Origin: Pyropia haitanensis
Taxonomy: Eukaryota > Rhodophyta > Bangiophyceae > Bangiales > Bangiaceae
DNA length: 64,000 nucleotides
Direction: 5' to 3'
Assembly: GCA_008729055.1 (NCBI GenBank)
Contig: SDUX01000009.1
Coordinates: 318,806-382,805, forward strand
Under the pieces are notes generated by a model. The model was not told the DNA's origin. It saw only the letters and a program-made list of their open reading frames with translations, and made no database searches. Of the stretch, positions 1-10,693 are shown piece by piece (the first letter of the stretch is position 1; each line of letters opens with the position of its first letter). The translations under genes and the position numbers were made by a program.

Positions 1-2
1 AG

Positions 3-701
3 CGCACCACGCGGACAAATGAGCAGGGGATCATGGAATGCGTTTGGACGTCCACCAGCGCGCGTGACTTGCTGCTGCTGGCCGCCTACTCGGCAGAGGT
101 GAAGGTGTTCACGCTGGACGCGATTATTCGTTCTTTCCGGGTGTGTGGGCTTTGGCCGCTCAGCCCAGCCACGATGCTGAAGCGGGCGAAGAACAACCTC
201 GACATGGCCGGCGAGGGCGACTCCACGCAGGAGGTGGCGCAGAGCGCGGCGGCTGCGGTTATCTTGGAGGCCACCAAACGCAACAAGGAGAGCCGCAACG
301 GGACAACGACGGGTCAGGCGTCGATGCGGCGCTCCGTTCTTCACTCGGGCGCTGCTTTGGCCGCTCAGGCCCACGCGCGGCAGGCCGCCCGCGACAAGGC
401 AGAGGAAGAGAAGCAGCAACGCGCAGCGGAGCGCATTCGCAAGAGGGTGGATAAGGACAAGGCTGAGGAGCAGCGCCTGCTGGAGAAGAAGAACTACATG
501 TGTAGGGTGTGTATGAGCAAGACGCATCGTGGGGGGCGAGGGTGGGTGGGGTGTAAGTGTGGGGAGTACTGGGTATGCCCTGAGTGCTGTGTGGGCTCGG
601 TTGGTAGCGTAGCGATTGTGGAGCACCATGGGGAATGCGCTGGTGCGAGCTCGAGTGATGAATTTGACGTGAGTAGCGTGGAGGGGGAGGAGAGCGAATG
701 A
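3..701 (+). CDS. pogo/Tigger-type (DDE_1) transposase, C-terminal part, cut by window edge
   Basis: The frame is open from the window edge to a TGA at 699-701, so the catalytic part lies upstream of the window. Residues read as the end of a DDE_1 transposase: a helical segment ending SFRVCGLWPLSP matches the family's usual (A/S)FRxTGIWPFNP exit. It is followed by a charged Ala/Glu/Arg coiled-coil stretch and a C-terminal Cys cluster (CRVC, then GWVGCKCG, then CPECC) of the kind many pogo-like transposases carry after the catalytic domain, then a Ser/Glu-rich acidic tail. The first ATG in the window is at 33. The stop overlaps the ATG of the next open frame (ATGA), probably by coincidence of element boundaries. 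Family assignment is inferred from short motifs only. Confidence 0.6.
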   Translation, partial: RTTRTNEQGIMECVWTSTSARDLLLLAAYSAEVKVFTLDAIIRSFRVCGLWPLSPATMLKRAKNNLDMAGEGDSTQEVAQSAAAAVILEATKRNKESRNGTTTGQASMRRSVLHSGAALAAQAHARQAARDKAEEEKQQRAAERIRKRVDKDKAEEQRLLEKKNYMCRVCMSKTHRGGRGWVGCKCGEYWVCPECCVGSVGSVAIVEHHGECAGASSSDEFDVSSVEGEESE

Positions 702-2077
702 CCTGGTATTCTTTTTGTTTCTTTCTCGGATCTCGTGTGCACTTTTGTGAGCAAATTTGCACCTTTTCGTGCTTGACTCATTGTCTGCACGACCGACCAG
801 GCCAGCGCGGCTGCGCCCGCACTGCGGTCGTGGCGGTGTGTGCCGTCGACACCATTGCCGAGCGCGCCGCGTCCACGCCGCGCGCGGCCGTTGGCGTGGC
901 GGGCGGTCTGCGTCGCTGCGGCTCTTCCTCCGCACCCCACCCCCGCCCTCCCGCACCTCCCATCGGGCGGCTGCAACGCACACGGCGTCGGCTTCGGCGG
1001 GAGCTGATGGCTCGCTTGCTCATCGGACAGGGCCCTGCGGCAGTCGCGCCTACTCTGCTCCGCTTTGTGCGCAAGCGGGCAGACATCCGCAACGCGACGC
1101 AGCGTGTCCACGCGGTACGGGCCACGTCGTTCAACTTAGCAGTGTTCTCCACGGAGCAGGCTTTGTCGCTATTCCGGTTCCAGCCTGGCCACGTAGGGCG
1201 CCTTGCCGGGCTTCTTTGTATTGACGATGAGACGTTCCCTGGGAGACACCGGGCGTCATGTATCGAGAGGCTGTGCATCGTACTCCGTCGTCTGTCGTCA
1301 CCCACGCGTTGGATGGATCTGGAGGTGGTGTTTGGTCGTTGTAGCTCTGCCTTGTGTGAGATTTTCTATGAAACGGTCGAGGCCCTTCGTGGTCGCTGGG
1401 AAAACGCGTTTTGCTCTTGGCGTGGCGACCTCATACAGGAACGAGCTGCGATGTAAGCGCGGTGCGTGTAGGACAATGGTGCATCTATGCACAACTGTGT
1501 CGGTTTTATTTACGGCACTGGTCTCTTCGTTGCGCGGCCGGGGAGGAGGCAGCAGCGCAGCATATACAGCGGACACAAGAGATCCCACATGCTCAAGTTC
1601 CAGTCAATCGTGACGCCTGATGGGCTGCTCGTCCACTTCGCCGGGCCCATAGAGGGACGCCGTCATGACCTGACGCTTAATCGAGAGGCCGGCACGGACG
1701 CCATGCTGCAGGTGGGTCTGCTGGTCAACGGTGTGCAGTACAGTGTGCTTGGTGACAAGGCCTACCTCTTGCGTCCGTGGATGCAGGTGGCCTTCCCGTC
1801 CAGTTCGGGCGTGGAGCTGCAGGAGGAGAAAGAGGCCTGTAAAACTAATATGGCTGCTGTGCGGGTGGCGGTGGAGTGGGGCTACAAAGAGGTGAAACAG
1901 GTCTTTCCGACGCTGGACTTCAAGCGCAAGTTGAAGATCAACGAGGATCCGGACGCCATGCTCTACAAGGTGACGGTGCTGTCGTGGAACGTGCGGTGCT
2001 GCATATACGGGGGGCAGACGTCAACATTTTTTGACTGCCAGCCACCAAGCGCGGAGCGCTACTTGTCTTTGCCGTAG
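698..2077 (+). pseudogene. PIF/Harbinger transposase (DDE_Tnp_4 type), inactivated
   Basis: The N-terminal half (to 1456) ends in the family signature RFQPGHVGRLAGLL followed by a helical HTH-like region and the ALCEIFYETVE segment. The catalytic half from about 1480 carries NCVGFIYGT, YSGHKRSHMLKFQS, GRRHD, GDKAYLLRPW and VAVEWGYKEVKQVF. The second Asp (1754-1756) and the Glu (1874-1876) are present. The first catalytic Asp of the usual FIDGT is Tyr (TAC, 1511-1513). Two in-frame stops, TAA 1454-1456 and TAG 1469-1471, separate the halves in one reading frame. The short GT...AG segment 1453-1471 is not a useful intron because removing it breaks the frame. The gene is therefore dead both by nonsense codons and by active-site loss. 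Confidence 0.7.
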
Positions 2078-2909
2078 AGCGCGGATCTGTTGGCGGGGAT
2101 GCCATTGCAACGGCGCGGGTGGAGGGTGTGTGTGAGGTGGTTTGGGAGATGTGGGTGAGGCGGGTGCGTGCCGGCCTCCTGTTCTCCTTTTTGCTGTTCT
2201 TCACCAGCGCCACGAGCACCTCGTCCTTGTCGTCCTCCATCTTTTCGCAGTGGCGCCCTCGTCCCGTCGAAGGGGATGTCAGGGCGCCGGTATCCTCCTT
2301 CCCAGTCAGTTCAGTGTCCACAGGCTTGTCATTCGCGCCACCTGCATCCCGGCGCTTCGCACGACGAGCCAGAGTCGACCGACGCGCATCCTCCCCAGCC
2401 AGCAGTAGCGCCTCTTCGGCTTTTGTAGCCTCGCCCTTCGCCTTGTTGGCTCGCTCCTTGCTGTCTTTTATCGCCGAGCACGCATCCGCCAGCATGGCGT
2501 CCACTTCAGACACTTCCTCATCACGTCCGCTCGACTTGACCATTTTCCCCTCCTTTTTCTTGAACTTGCACTTGAGCAGCAGAAAACGATCCTTTACGGC
2601 GTTTCCATCCACAGAAAACGGCGTCAAGGGCTGTTTATTAAACACCGCAGCTACCCTGTCGTACATCTTGACACCCTGGCCCCACTCCGCCAAGTGGGCG
2701 CCAGACATTGTCACGGCCGACACACACAGCGCGTCCACCCGCGTGCCCTCTTCTCCTACGGGCCACACACGGCGCTTCTTGACGGGTGGAGCCTTGACCG
2801 TCTGCACGTCTTCGGACGCACCAACGGCTGGCATGGCGGAGGTCCCAGCTGCAGGGTTGCCAGCGGATGCGTCATTTGAGCCAGGGCCCAGCGCACCCGG
2901 GAAAGCCAT
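1938..2909 (-). CDS. Myb/SANT-like DNA-binding protein, Harbinger second ORF
   Basis: This is a 323-residue open frame facing the Harbinger transposase. After an Ala/Ser-rich head and a basic KKRRVWP stretch (possible nuclear signal), residues about 50-120 form a SANT/trihelix-like unit with spaced Trp and hydrophobic residues (WGQGVKMYDRVAAVFN, then a VKDRFLLLKCKFKKKE helix). It is followed by a Lys/Glu/Ala-rich coiled coil up to about residue 215. Partner ORFs of this kind are a standard part of PIF/Harbinger elements. The last 140 bp overlap the transposase 3' end on the other strand and are probably not conserved coding sequence, so the functional protein may end earlier. The assignment rests on position and composition; no residue-level match was possible. 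Confidence 0.5.
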   Translation of the reverse strand: MAFPGALGPGSNDASAGNPAAGTSAMPAVGASEDVQTVKAPPVKKRRVWPVGEEGTRVDALCVSAVTMSGAHLAEWGQGVKMYDRVAAVFNKQPLTPFSVDGNAVKDRFLLLKCKFKKKEGKMVKSSGRDEEVSEVDAMLADACSAIKDSKERANKAKGEATKAEEALLLAGEDARRSTLARRAKRRDAGGANDKPVDTELTGKEDTGALTSPSTGRGRHCEKMEDDKDEVLVALVKNSKKENRRPARTRLTHISQTTSHTPSTRAVAMASPPTDPRSTAKTSSAPRLVAGSQKMLTSAPRICSTARSTTAPSPCRAWRPDPR

Positions 2910-3736
2910 CGTACATCAGGGCGAGCGTGACCGAGGAGGAGGGACACAGGCAGGTGACCGCACGTTGAGGGTGAGTGCAACTCCGTCTGCTCACCCGCAC
3001 GAACGCGCTCCAGCGGAGGCGAACCTGCTTTCAGGCCGACGAGTGACACGTGCCATGACACGATCGTCGTATCGATCTCTTGAAGTCGACGTGAGATCGA
3101 CTTATATACAGCCGTTCTCTAAAAAAAACTGTGCACTCAGAAGAGCCGCCAACAAGACGCCAGGAAGATGCTTCCGAAATAACCCTGTCTTTTCGGAGCT
3201 ATTTGGCCATAATATAGCGTCCATCAAGAAACATTTCAACCAGGCTATTCGGGGACCTCTCCCTACGGCGATAAGCGAGCTGCCGTGTGTGACGGACACG
3301 AGTGCAAAATCAGACAAAAAGTTTCCGCTTGTCCACGGTTGACCAGAATCGGCGCGATGGAGGGTAATCCTCCAAACGTGGCACTCATTCTAGCAACCGT
3401 GGCGCACCTCTTGAGCGAGAAAGCGTCTCATGTGGGTGGCAAGCCCACGTGCCTGGCGTCTTCTTTCCCCGGGCGCGACAAGACGCCAAGAAGAGCAGGC
3501 CCCGTCTTTTTCTCATTGGACGTCCAAGTTCAGGGCGATCGCACTTCTTGAGGAGGTGGCGGCTGACCAATGAGGACCCAGTCTGGTGGCGTCTTCTTGG
3601 AACGGTCCTCAAGAAGACGCCAACAAAATCCCCTCTCACAGACACCCTGACGGGCCATCCCTAAGAAGAGGCCACCAGAAGCAAGAAGCAAACCGACGAC
3701 CACCCAAAGTCTCCATGACTTTCGCCGAGCCATGCG

Positions 3737-4357
3737 TGTAACGCTTGGGGCCTCTGGTGGTGGCCTGACGAGGCCTACGTTGCGGCGGTCCCGCGTTACC
3801 TGGCGGCCCGCGGTGGCATGGTGGCGGACTCGATCCGGGTGGCGGTTGTGGCGGCCCTTCCCCTGGTTGGACTTGGTGGCCTGCTACTTGCGGTTTCTCT
3901 TGCATTTGTTCTCATCGATTTTCACTGCCTGATTTCGTGCTTTTTGCCCTTTTTTCCCATTGGGTTTTTGGGCGGATTGCATCTGTGTGAGGGTTTTTCG
4001 CTTGCATCTGAGTGGAGGGATTTTAGCGTGGAGCGGGGTGCCCCGGCGGGGCAGGTGTACGCTGGCACTTGGCCCGCTGGAGGCGCCCCTGAGAGGGGGC
4101 GCCCAGGTGGCCCCTCGGGGGGTGGTGTGGAGAGCTCTTAGGGGCTTGGCCCGCGGGCCACGCGAGATCCTTCTTGTAAAACAACGTTGCTTTGGGGTCT
4201 CCTTCCCCTTGGGCATTAGCCTTTTCCCTTATCTCTGGCTGTTGAGGTGGGCAAGTGTGCGTGGGACTCCCTGGCCCGTTCCTTCTGGTAGCCCTCTGTT
4301 CTCTGGCGGTGGCGACGCGGGGCGGACAAGGACCGCAGAACCGCCAATAACGCTACA
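3737..4357. mobile_element. solo LTR inserted in E1
   Basis: A 621-bp block begins TGTAACG and ends CGCTACA, with the TG...CA ends of an LTR, and is flanked by a direct 5-bp duplication ATGCG (3732-3736 and 4358-4362). The inverted sister element E2 has the uninterrupted site with a single copy (CGCAT on the + strand at 10067-10071), so insertion into E1 after E1 and E2 separated is directly visible. No internal region, primer site or polypurine tract follows, so this is a solo LTR left by LTR-LTR recombination. A short TIR transposon is the alternative, since the outermost bases are weakly inverted-repeated. It is unrelated in sequence to the chromovirus LTRs at 37.3 and 43.8 kb apart from the TGTAA start. 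Confidence 0.75.
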
Positions 4358-4769
4358 ATGCGGGGCGGCCTGAAATTGGACTGGGATGCGCTCCTCGTGG
4401 GGAGCTCCCAAAATAGATCGACACCCACTGTGCTAGCTTAAAGCCTGCTGAAACGATGCAACCCGACGCATGTGTCATTGCCGTCCCCACCGTGCCATTA
4501 TGGATCCAAGATACGCCCAGTTAATCAGAGTGTGATTGGTCAGATGAGTCAACGACGCAATCGCAACAGATCTAACGTGCCAATAACACTGCCTCCCTTC
4601 TCGTGTGAAACGCCTCACGCAGACTGCGGAGCCACAACGCGTGCAAGCGCGCACACGCGGATTATGTACTGTCGGCCAGATAAGACGGCCGGACTGCGGG
4701 ATACCAAGTACGGAACGGGCCACGGTCCAATCTGACTGGATCGGCGATGACCTCAAGCCAGACCTGTGT

Positions 4770-6484
4770 ACAACGCCTGGCGATAAGTGATGTTTGACGG
4801 CAAACAGTCTGGAATCGGGCGCCAGTCGAGGACACGCAGAGCTGACAGCGGGCCGGAGGGCAATCGCGTTGCCAACGGGCCGTGACGAAGCCAGGCGCAT
4901 GTACCGCGGCAATTTCCGGCACTTCTCCGATGTTTTCCGGCGCGATCTCGCATGTCTTAGTGGAGTAATCAAGATTGGATCAATTTGACGCACCTATTGC
5001 ATCGAACGCCGCGATAGGATCCGTTCTCGTGCCCTCGAACGCGCTGACGGATCGTCGCAGATGCCGACCGTTGCCGCCAGAGCCATTCTCAGCCACACAC
5101 CGAGTGGCAGTAGGGATCTAGATTTGTCGCTTGTTACTCAATTGAGCTCTGGCGATCTCATTCCAGCTGGCGGTGCACGCCCCTCGATGGTCAATTCCGC
5201 CCGTCCATTTGATTTTGCGAACTCGCGATTCGTGATCACCGTCGTCGCCAACGGCGTCGTCGCTCGATTCACACTCAATATTGAACCTTCGTAAATCTCT
5301 CGTGCTGCTGTCGTTACACAGTGAAGCTGATTGGCATTATGGTTTCACATTTTCGTGGTCATGGCAACACTGATGGTGGGGCTGCAGAGTTGGAGGGTGC
5401 AGCGCACGAACACGCGAGGTGGTGGGTTTGATTTTTGTCCCTTACGCCCGTTGTTGCGGACTGTCGCATCATTTATTTTGCAACGGCTTGGGCGTTGTGC
5501 ATGCGAAGTTCTCTCCGTGACGCGGTAATAACACGTGAGGTTTGTCTGACCTCCGACCGTTGAGGGGCTGTTAAAGCGTCAGCGCGCTCGTCCAGCATTG
5601 AGTTCAACAACACAGATCAGCTTTAAAAGAAAAAAGCGACATGCTCAAGGGCATCGCCTCCACACACACCTGAGACGAAGTCGGTCGCAGCAATAGCCCC
5701 GGGAAACTCCCCGACGGCGTCTTGGGCTCCAAGCCATGAGTCGTGCTCCACAATCGTTCTTTACCAACGCCATAGAATGCGGCGTGAGACATTTTGCAAT
5801 TAGTGGCGGAAGAGACAAAAATCAAACCCACCACCTCGCGTGTTCGTGCGCTGCACCCTCCAACTCTGCAGCCCCACCATCAGTGTTGCCATGACCACGA
5901 AAATGTGAAACCATAATGCCAATCAGCTTCACTGTGTAACGACAGCAGCACGAGAGATTTACGAAGGTTCAATATTGAGTGTGAATCGAGCGACGACGCC
6001 GGTGGCGACGACGGTGATCACGAATCGCGAGTTCGCAAAATCAAATGGACGGGCGGAATTGACCATCGAGGGGCGTGCACCGCCAGCTGGAATGAGATCG
6101 CCAGAGCTCAATTGAGTAACAAGCGACAAATCTAGATCCCTACTGCCACTCGGTGTGTGGCTGAGAATGGCTCTGGCGGCAACGGTCGGCATCTGCGACG
6201 ATCCGTCAGCGCGTTCGAGGGCACGAGAACGGATCCTATCGCGGCGTTCGATGCAATAGGTGCGTCAAATTGATCCAATCTTGATTACTCCACTAAGACA
6301 TGCGAGATCGCGCCGGAAAACATCGGAGAAGTGCCGGAAATTGCCGCGGTACATGCGCCTGGCTTCGTCACGGCCCGTTGGCAACGCGATTGCCCTCCGG
6401 CCCGCTGTCAGCGTTGCGTGTCCTCGACTGGCGCCCGATTCCAGACTGTTTGCCGTCAAACATCACTTACCGCCAGGCGTTGTC
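4770..6484. repeat. internal palindrome of E1
   Basis: The left arm 4770-5438 and right arm 5820-6484 are near-perfect reverse complements, so single-stranded DNA could fold into a hairpin of about 670 bp with a 380-bp loop. Outside these arms the element halves differ until the terminal repeats. Confidence 0.75.
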
Positions 6485-6893
6485 CACGGTCTTGTCGCGC
6501 GGGCGTCGCCCGCCCAGTAGGAAGGGACAGAGGGCCGGTCCGCTCGCGATTTGACTAGGAATCGTCACGGTCATCCGGACTCAGCACGCCGATGGTCAAT
6601 AAGATTAGTGATTCTCCTGTCGCTGCGAGTGAGACCGGTTGTGCCGGCTCGCCGCCGGACTGCGATGGCGTCTGTTCAGCTCGCGCGAGGATGTTTGTCG
6701 GCTGTACGCACTAGCATGCACCAATGACTTTTGCTTGTGCGTCTCGTGATTTGTCCGGTTTTTTTCCAATGGTCCGTTTTCTGACGTTTGCATGGCCATT
6801 TTGAGCGAGTCTGTGCCACGTGGTCCTGAGCTTTCAAACTTTGGATCTTGTTGGTGGCTCTTGTGAGTGCACAGTTTTTTGGAGAACGGCTGT

Positions 6894-7199
6894 AGAGTCG
6901 GTCTCTCCCCCAATATCTCCCGAGGGGTTCGATAGGGGGGCTACTGGGCCAAAGGCTGGGACGCCCTCCTCTTGCTCTTAGATGCGACAGCAAGGCGCCC
7001 GTGGCTCGCGTCCCCGGGAAAAACAACTGCGCGTTTGCGACCCTCTTCCCCGCGTGCACTACCGTGCATCTCTGGCGACCCTGCCGCCAGAAGCGTGAGG
7101 CAACAGGTAACGCCCAACTCGTAGTTCCCTCTTCCCATTGACCTGCCCCTTCCCCCGGAGGATATTTCTGATCCCGGCTGAGATCGATTATATACCACA
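6894..7199. repeat. dispersed repeat (two modules, P and Q)
   Basis: 6894-6960 (module P, containing the CCCCCAATATCTCCC motif) recurs at 46654-46708. 6961-7199 (module Q, ending TATATACCACA) recurs almost unchanged at 50211-50449. On the - strand the block begins TGTGGTATATAA and ends CTACA, so it could be an LTR or part of one, but no matching target duplication is seen. The recurrence of each module alone elsewhere suggests a chimera or truncated copies. Confidence 0.6.
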
Positions 7200-8072
7200 G
7201 CCGCCAAACGCGTAAAGGTCGGCCAGGTTCTCCACGTCCGACGACAACTGGTCCACGGCCGCGCGCAGACCCCGTCCCGCGCCCGCGAGGCTCGGTTGGG
7301 CGCGGTGTAACTCGTCCACCGCCTGCTGTCAGTCCAGGGCCCGTTGCGCCTGTGACTGGCACACGAAGCTAGAGCGAACCGAGCTTGCGGTGCGCACGCC
7401 AGCCAACTTCTTCGCACCGTCCCGACTAGTAACCTGTGAAAAACAGAAGGGACGGACACAACTACAATCAAGAGAAGCATGCGGATGTCAGTCGGACGAT
7501 CCTGGCGAAGAAACAGACGACCCACGCATGAAGAGAACGGACGTGACGGTGGGGCATGTAACTGCGTACCAATCGGAACGCGGCCTCGTACTTGAGCGTC
7601 ATTGTCGTGTGGCCTTTTTCCAGGCACAGCGCGCACTCCGCCTTGCAGACTCTCTCCTTGCAATCCCAAGCGGCAGGGCGGAGGTAGAGCGGGCTCGCCT
7701 TTGGAACCTGGGTCGCACACGTAATGACCACCAGCTCACAGATTCCGGCGTTATGGCGCGCGCCCGGCACCCTCTTCCGAGAACACAAACCGCAAGTAGC
7801 CATGGTTGCGCTGGATCGGATGGCAGGCCCAGCGAGGAAGACGCGACGACGACGGCGCCTGTGCGAGGCGGTGCTCGGTCAGACTGGCGGGTCGTGCCCT
7901 CGGCCCGCAGACCAAAGATGTCTCGTTCATGGGATCAGCCAATTTAGTCAACAAATTAGAGAGTTGCAACAGACTGGTCGTGGGAACAACCGGGGCAACG
8001 TGGCATGACACGTACGCCACGTCATGAGAGCTGGCCGGAAGATCCCACGATTGCGCAGCCATTTATCAGCGT
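7200..8072. other. spacer between E1 and E2; coding relics possible, not identified
   Basis: The - strand shows short protein-like stretches in different frames: a helical, Ala/Asp-rich piece near 7210-7380, a Cys/His-containing piece at 7468-7803 (CKAECALCLEKGH) and an unremarkable 103-residue frame at 7751-8062. They could be pieces of one decayed gene running right to left, interrupted on its 3' side by repeat module Q. I do not recognise the product. Confidence 0.25.
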
Positions 8073-10693
8073 AGAGCCGTGCTCCAAAAATCTGTGCACT
8101 CACAGGAGCCACCAACAAGAGCCAAAGTTTGAAAGCTCAGGACCACGTGGCACAGACTCGCTCGAAATGACCACGAAAACGTCAGAAAACGGACCATTGG
8201 AAAAAAACCGGACAAATCACGAGACGCACAAGCAAAAGTCATTGGTGCATGCCAGTGCATAGAGCCGAAAACATCCTCGCGCAAGCTGAACCGACGCCAT
8301 CACAGTCCGGCAACGACGCTGCACAACCGCTCTCACTCGCAGAGACAGGAGAATCACTAATCTCATTGACCATCGGCGTGCTGAGTCCGGATGACCGTGA
8401 CGATTCCTAGTCAAATCGCGAGCGGACCGGCCCTCTGTCCCTTCCTACTGGGCGGGCGACGCCCGCGCGACAAGACCGTGGACAACGCCTGGCGGTAAGT
8501 GATGTTTGACGGCAAACAGTCTGGAATCGGGCGCCAGTCGAGGACACGCAACGCTGACAGCGGGCCGGAGGGCAATCGCGTTGCCAACGGGCCGTGACGA
8601 AGCCAGGCGCATGTACCGCGGCAATTTCCGGCACTTCTCCGATGTTTTCCGGCGCGATCTCGCATGTCTTAGTGGAGTAATCAAGATTGGATCAATTTGA
8701 CGCACCTATTGCATCGAACGCCGCGATAGGATCCGTTCTCGTGCCCTCGAACGCGCTGACGGATCGTCGCAGATGCCGACCGTTGCCGCCAGAGCCATTC
8801 TCAGCCACACACCGAGTGGCAGTAGGGATCTAGATTTGTCGCTTGTTACTCAATTGAGCTCTGGCGATCTCATTCCAGCTGGCGGTGCACGCCCCTCGAT
8901 GGTCAATTCCGCCCGTCCATTTGATTTTGCAAACTCGCGATTTGTGATCGCCGTCGTGGCCACCGTCGTCGTCTCTGGATTCACTCTTAGTATTGGAACA
9001 TTGTAAATCTCTCGTGCCGCTGTCGTTCAATAGTAGGCCTAACTTGCAATCTGTATTGACAGTTTCGTGTGCGAGTCCAGACGGAGCAAGGTTGCATTTT
9101 TTGGCGTTAGTAATAAACGATTTTGCAGCACAAACCATGACTGGGAGCCCAATTCGAAAACGGAGAGCCTCCCGGAGCTATTGCTGCGACCGACTTGGTC
9201 CCAGGAGTTTGCAAAATCAAATGGACGGGCCGAGTTTACCAGCGAGAGGCGTGCACCGCCAGCTGGAATGAGATCGCCAGAGCTCAATTGAGTAACAAGC
9301 GAAAAATCTAGATCCCTACTGCCACTCGGTGTGTGGCTGAGAATGGCTCTGGCGGCAACGGTCGGCATCTGCGACGATCCGTCAGCGCGTTCGAGGGCAC
9401 GAGAACGGATCCTATCGCGGCGTTCGATGCAATAGGTGCGTCAAATTGATCCAATCTTGATTACTCCACTAAGACATGCGAGATCGCGCCGGAAAACATC
9501 GGAGAAGTGCCGGAAATTGCCGCGGTACATGCGCCTGGCTTCGTCACGGCCCGTTGGCAACGCGATTGCCCTCCGGCCCGCTGTCAGCTCTGCGTGTCCT
9601 CGACTGGCGCCCGATTCCAGACTGTTTGCCGTCAAACATCACTTATCGCCAGGCGTTGTACACAGGTCTGGCTTGAGGTCATCGCCGTTCCAGTCAGATT
9701 GGACCGTGGCCCGTTCCGTACTTGGTATCCCGCAGTCCGGCCGTCTTATCTGGCCGACAGTACATAATCCGCGTGTGCGCGCTTGCACGCGTTGTGGCTC
9801 CGCAGTCTGCGTGAGGCGTTTCACACGAAAAGGGAGGCAGTGTTATTGGCACGTTAGATCTGTTGCGATTGCGTCGTTGACTCATCTGACCAATCACACT
9901 CTGATTAACTGGGCGTATCTTGGATCCATAATGGCACGGTGGGGACGGCAATGACACATGCGTCGGGTTGCATCGTTTCAGCAGGCTTTAAGCTAGCACA
10001 GTGGGTGTCGATCTATTTTGGGAGCTCCCCACGAGGTGCGCATCCCAGTCCAATTTCAGGCCGCCCCGCATGGCTCGGCGAAAGTCATGGAGACTTTGGG
10101 TGGTCGTCGGTTTGCTTCTTGCTTCTGGTGGCCTCTTCTTAGGGATGGCCCGTCAGGGTGTCTGTGAGAGGGGATTTTGTTGGCGTCTTCTTGAGGACCG
10201 TTCCAAGAAGACGCCACCAGACTGGGTCCTCATTGGTCAGCCGCCACCTCCTCAAGAAGTGCGATCGCCCTGAGCTTGGACGTCCAATGAGAAAAAGACG
10301 GGGCCTGCTCTTCTTGGCGTCTTGTCGCGCCCGGAGAAGGAAGACGCCAGACACGTGGGCTTGCCACACACATGAGACGCTTTCTCGCTCAAGAGGTGCG
10401 CCACGGTTGCTAGAATGAGTGCCACGTCTGGAGGATTACCCTCCATCGCGCCGATTCTGGTCAACCGTGGACAAGCGGAAACTTTTTGTCTGATTTTGCA
10501 CTCGTGTCCGTCACACACGGCAGCTCGCTTATCGCCGTAGGGAGAGGTCCCCGAACAGCCTGGTTGAGATGTTTCCTGATGGACGCTTTCTTGTAGCCAA
10601 ATAGCTCCAAAAAAAGAAGGTTATTTCGGACGCATCTTCCTGGCATCTTGTTGGCGGCTCTTCTGAGTGCACAGCTTTTTTGAGAACGGCTGT
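8073..10693 (-). mobile_element. foldback-type element E2, inverted sister of E1
   Basis: The left end (8073) and right end (10693) carry the same terminal repeat as E1. The right half (about 9203-10693) is the reverse complement of E1 3108-5283 minus the solo LTR, and the left half (8073-8938) is the reverse complement of the right half of E1. Internal arms 8482-8938 and 9203-9659 form a palindrome around a loop of about 265 bp. Only scattered single-base differences from E1 are visible. No transposase and no recognisable target duplication are present. With E1 it makes a 7.6-kb region with dyad symmetry around about 7.48 kb. Confidence 0.6.

Larger units (their letters stand above)
698..2910. 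mobile_element. PIF/Harbinger-type DNA transposon H1 (degenerate)
   Basis: Two convergent open frames form the typical Harbinger pair: a DDE transposase on the + strand and a Myb/SANT-like DNA-binding protein on the - strand. In this superfamily the two proteins act together, the Myb-like protein helping to bring the transposase to the terminal repeats and the nucleus. I could not identify terminal inverted repeats or the usual 3-bp TWA target duplication, so the limits given are those of the coding regions. The transposase is inactivated, so the element can no longer move by itself. Confidence 0.6.
3108..6893 (+). mobile_element. foldback-type element E1 with terminal and internal inverted repeats
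   Basis: Both ends carry the same terminal sequence in inverted orientation: ACAGCCGTTCTC, an A-run, then CTGTGCACTCA, at 3108 and, as reverse complement, ending at 6893. Inside, 4770-5438 is repeated as reverse complement at 5820-6484 around a loop of about 380 bp. The element is nearly identical, in opposite orientation, to E2 (8073-10693). No convincing transposase is encoded. Short frames in the arms are by-products of the repeat. A weak coding-like segment in the loop (5685-5800, reverse) has a diverged counterpart in E2 (9095-9200, forward). No target duplication was recognised. E1 is longer than E2 mainly because of the 621-bp insertion at 3737-4357. Confidence 0.6.

Noticed and set aside
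1453..1471. GTAAGC...GTAG segment as a tiny intron joining the two halves of the H1 transposase
   Set aside because: 19 nt is too short and not a multiple of three; removing it shifts the catalytic half out of frame, and the first catalytic Asp is lost anyway.
2119..3342. 407-codon + strand frame opposite the H1 Myb-like ORF
   Set aside because: Ser/Thr/Arg-rich shadow of the - strand coding sequence, continuing into element E1; no domain.
4475..9954. 172-codon frame repeated at 4475-4993 and 9436-9954 and its shorter relatives
   Set aside because: These are the same repeat arm of E1/E2 read on either strand. Identity of the peptides follows from near-identical DNA, and overlapping frames are equally conserved, so there is no evidence of protein selection.
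3108..10693. The whole 7.6-kb dyad as one single giant foldback element
   Set aside because: The terminal repeat occurs four times (3108, 6893, 8073, 10693), which defines two elements separated by unrelated spacer. A single-element origin is not needed.
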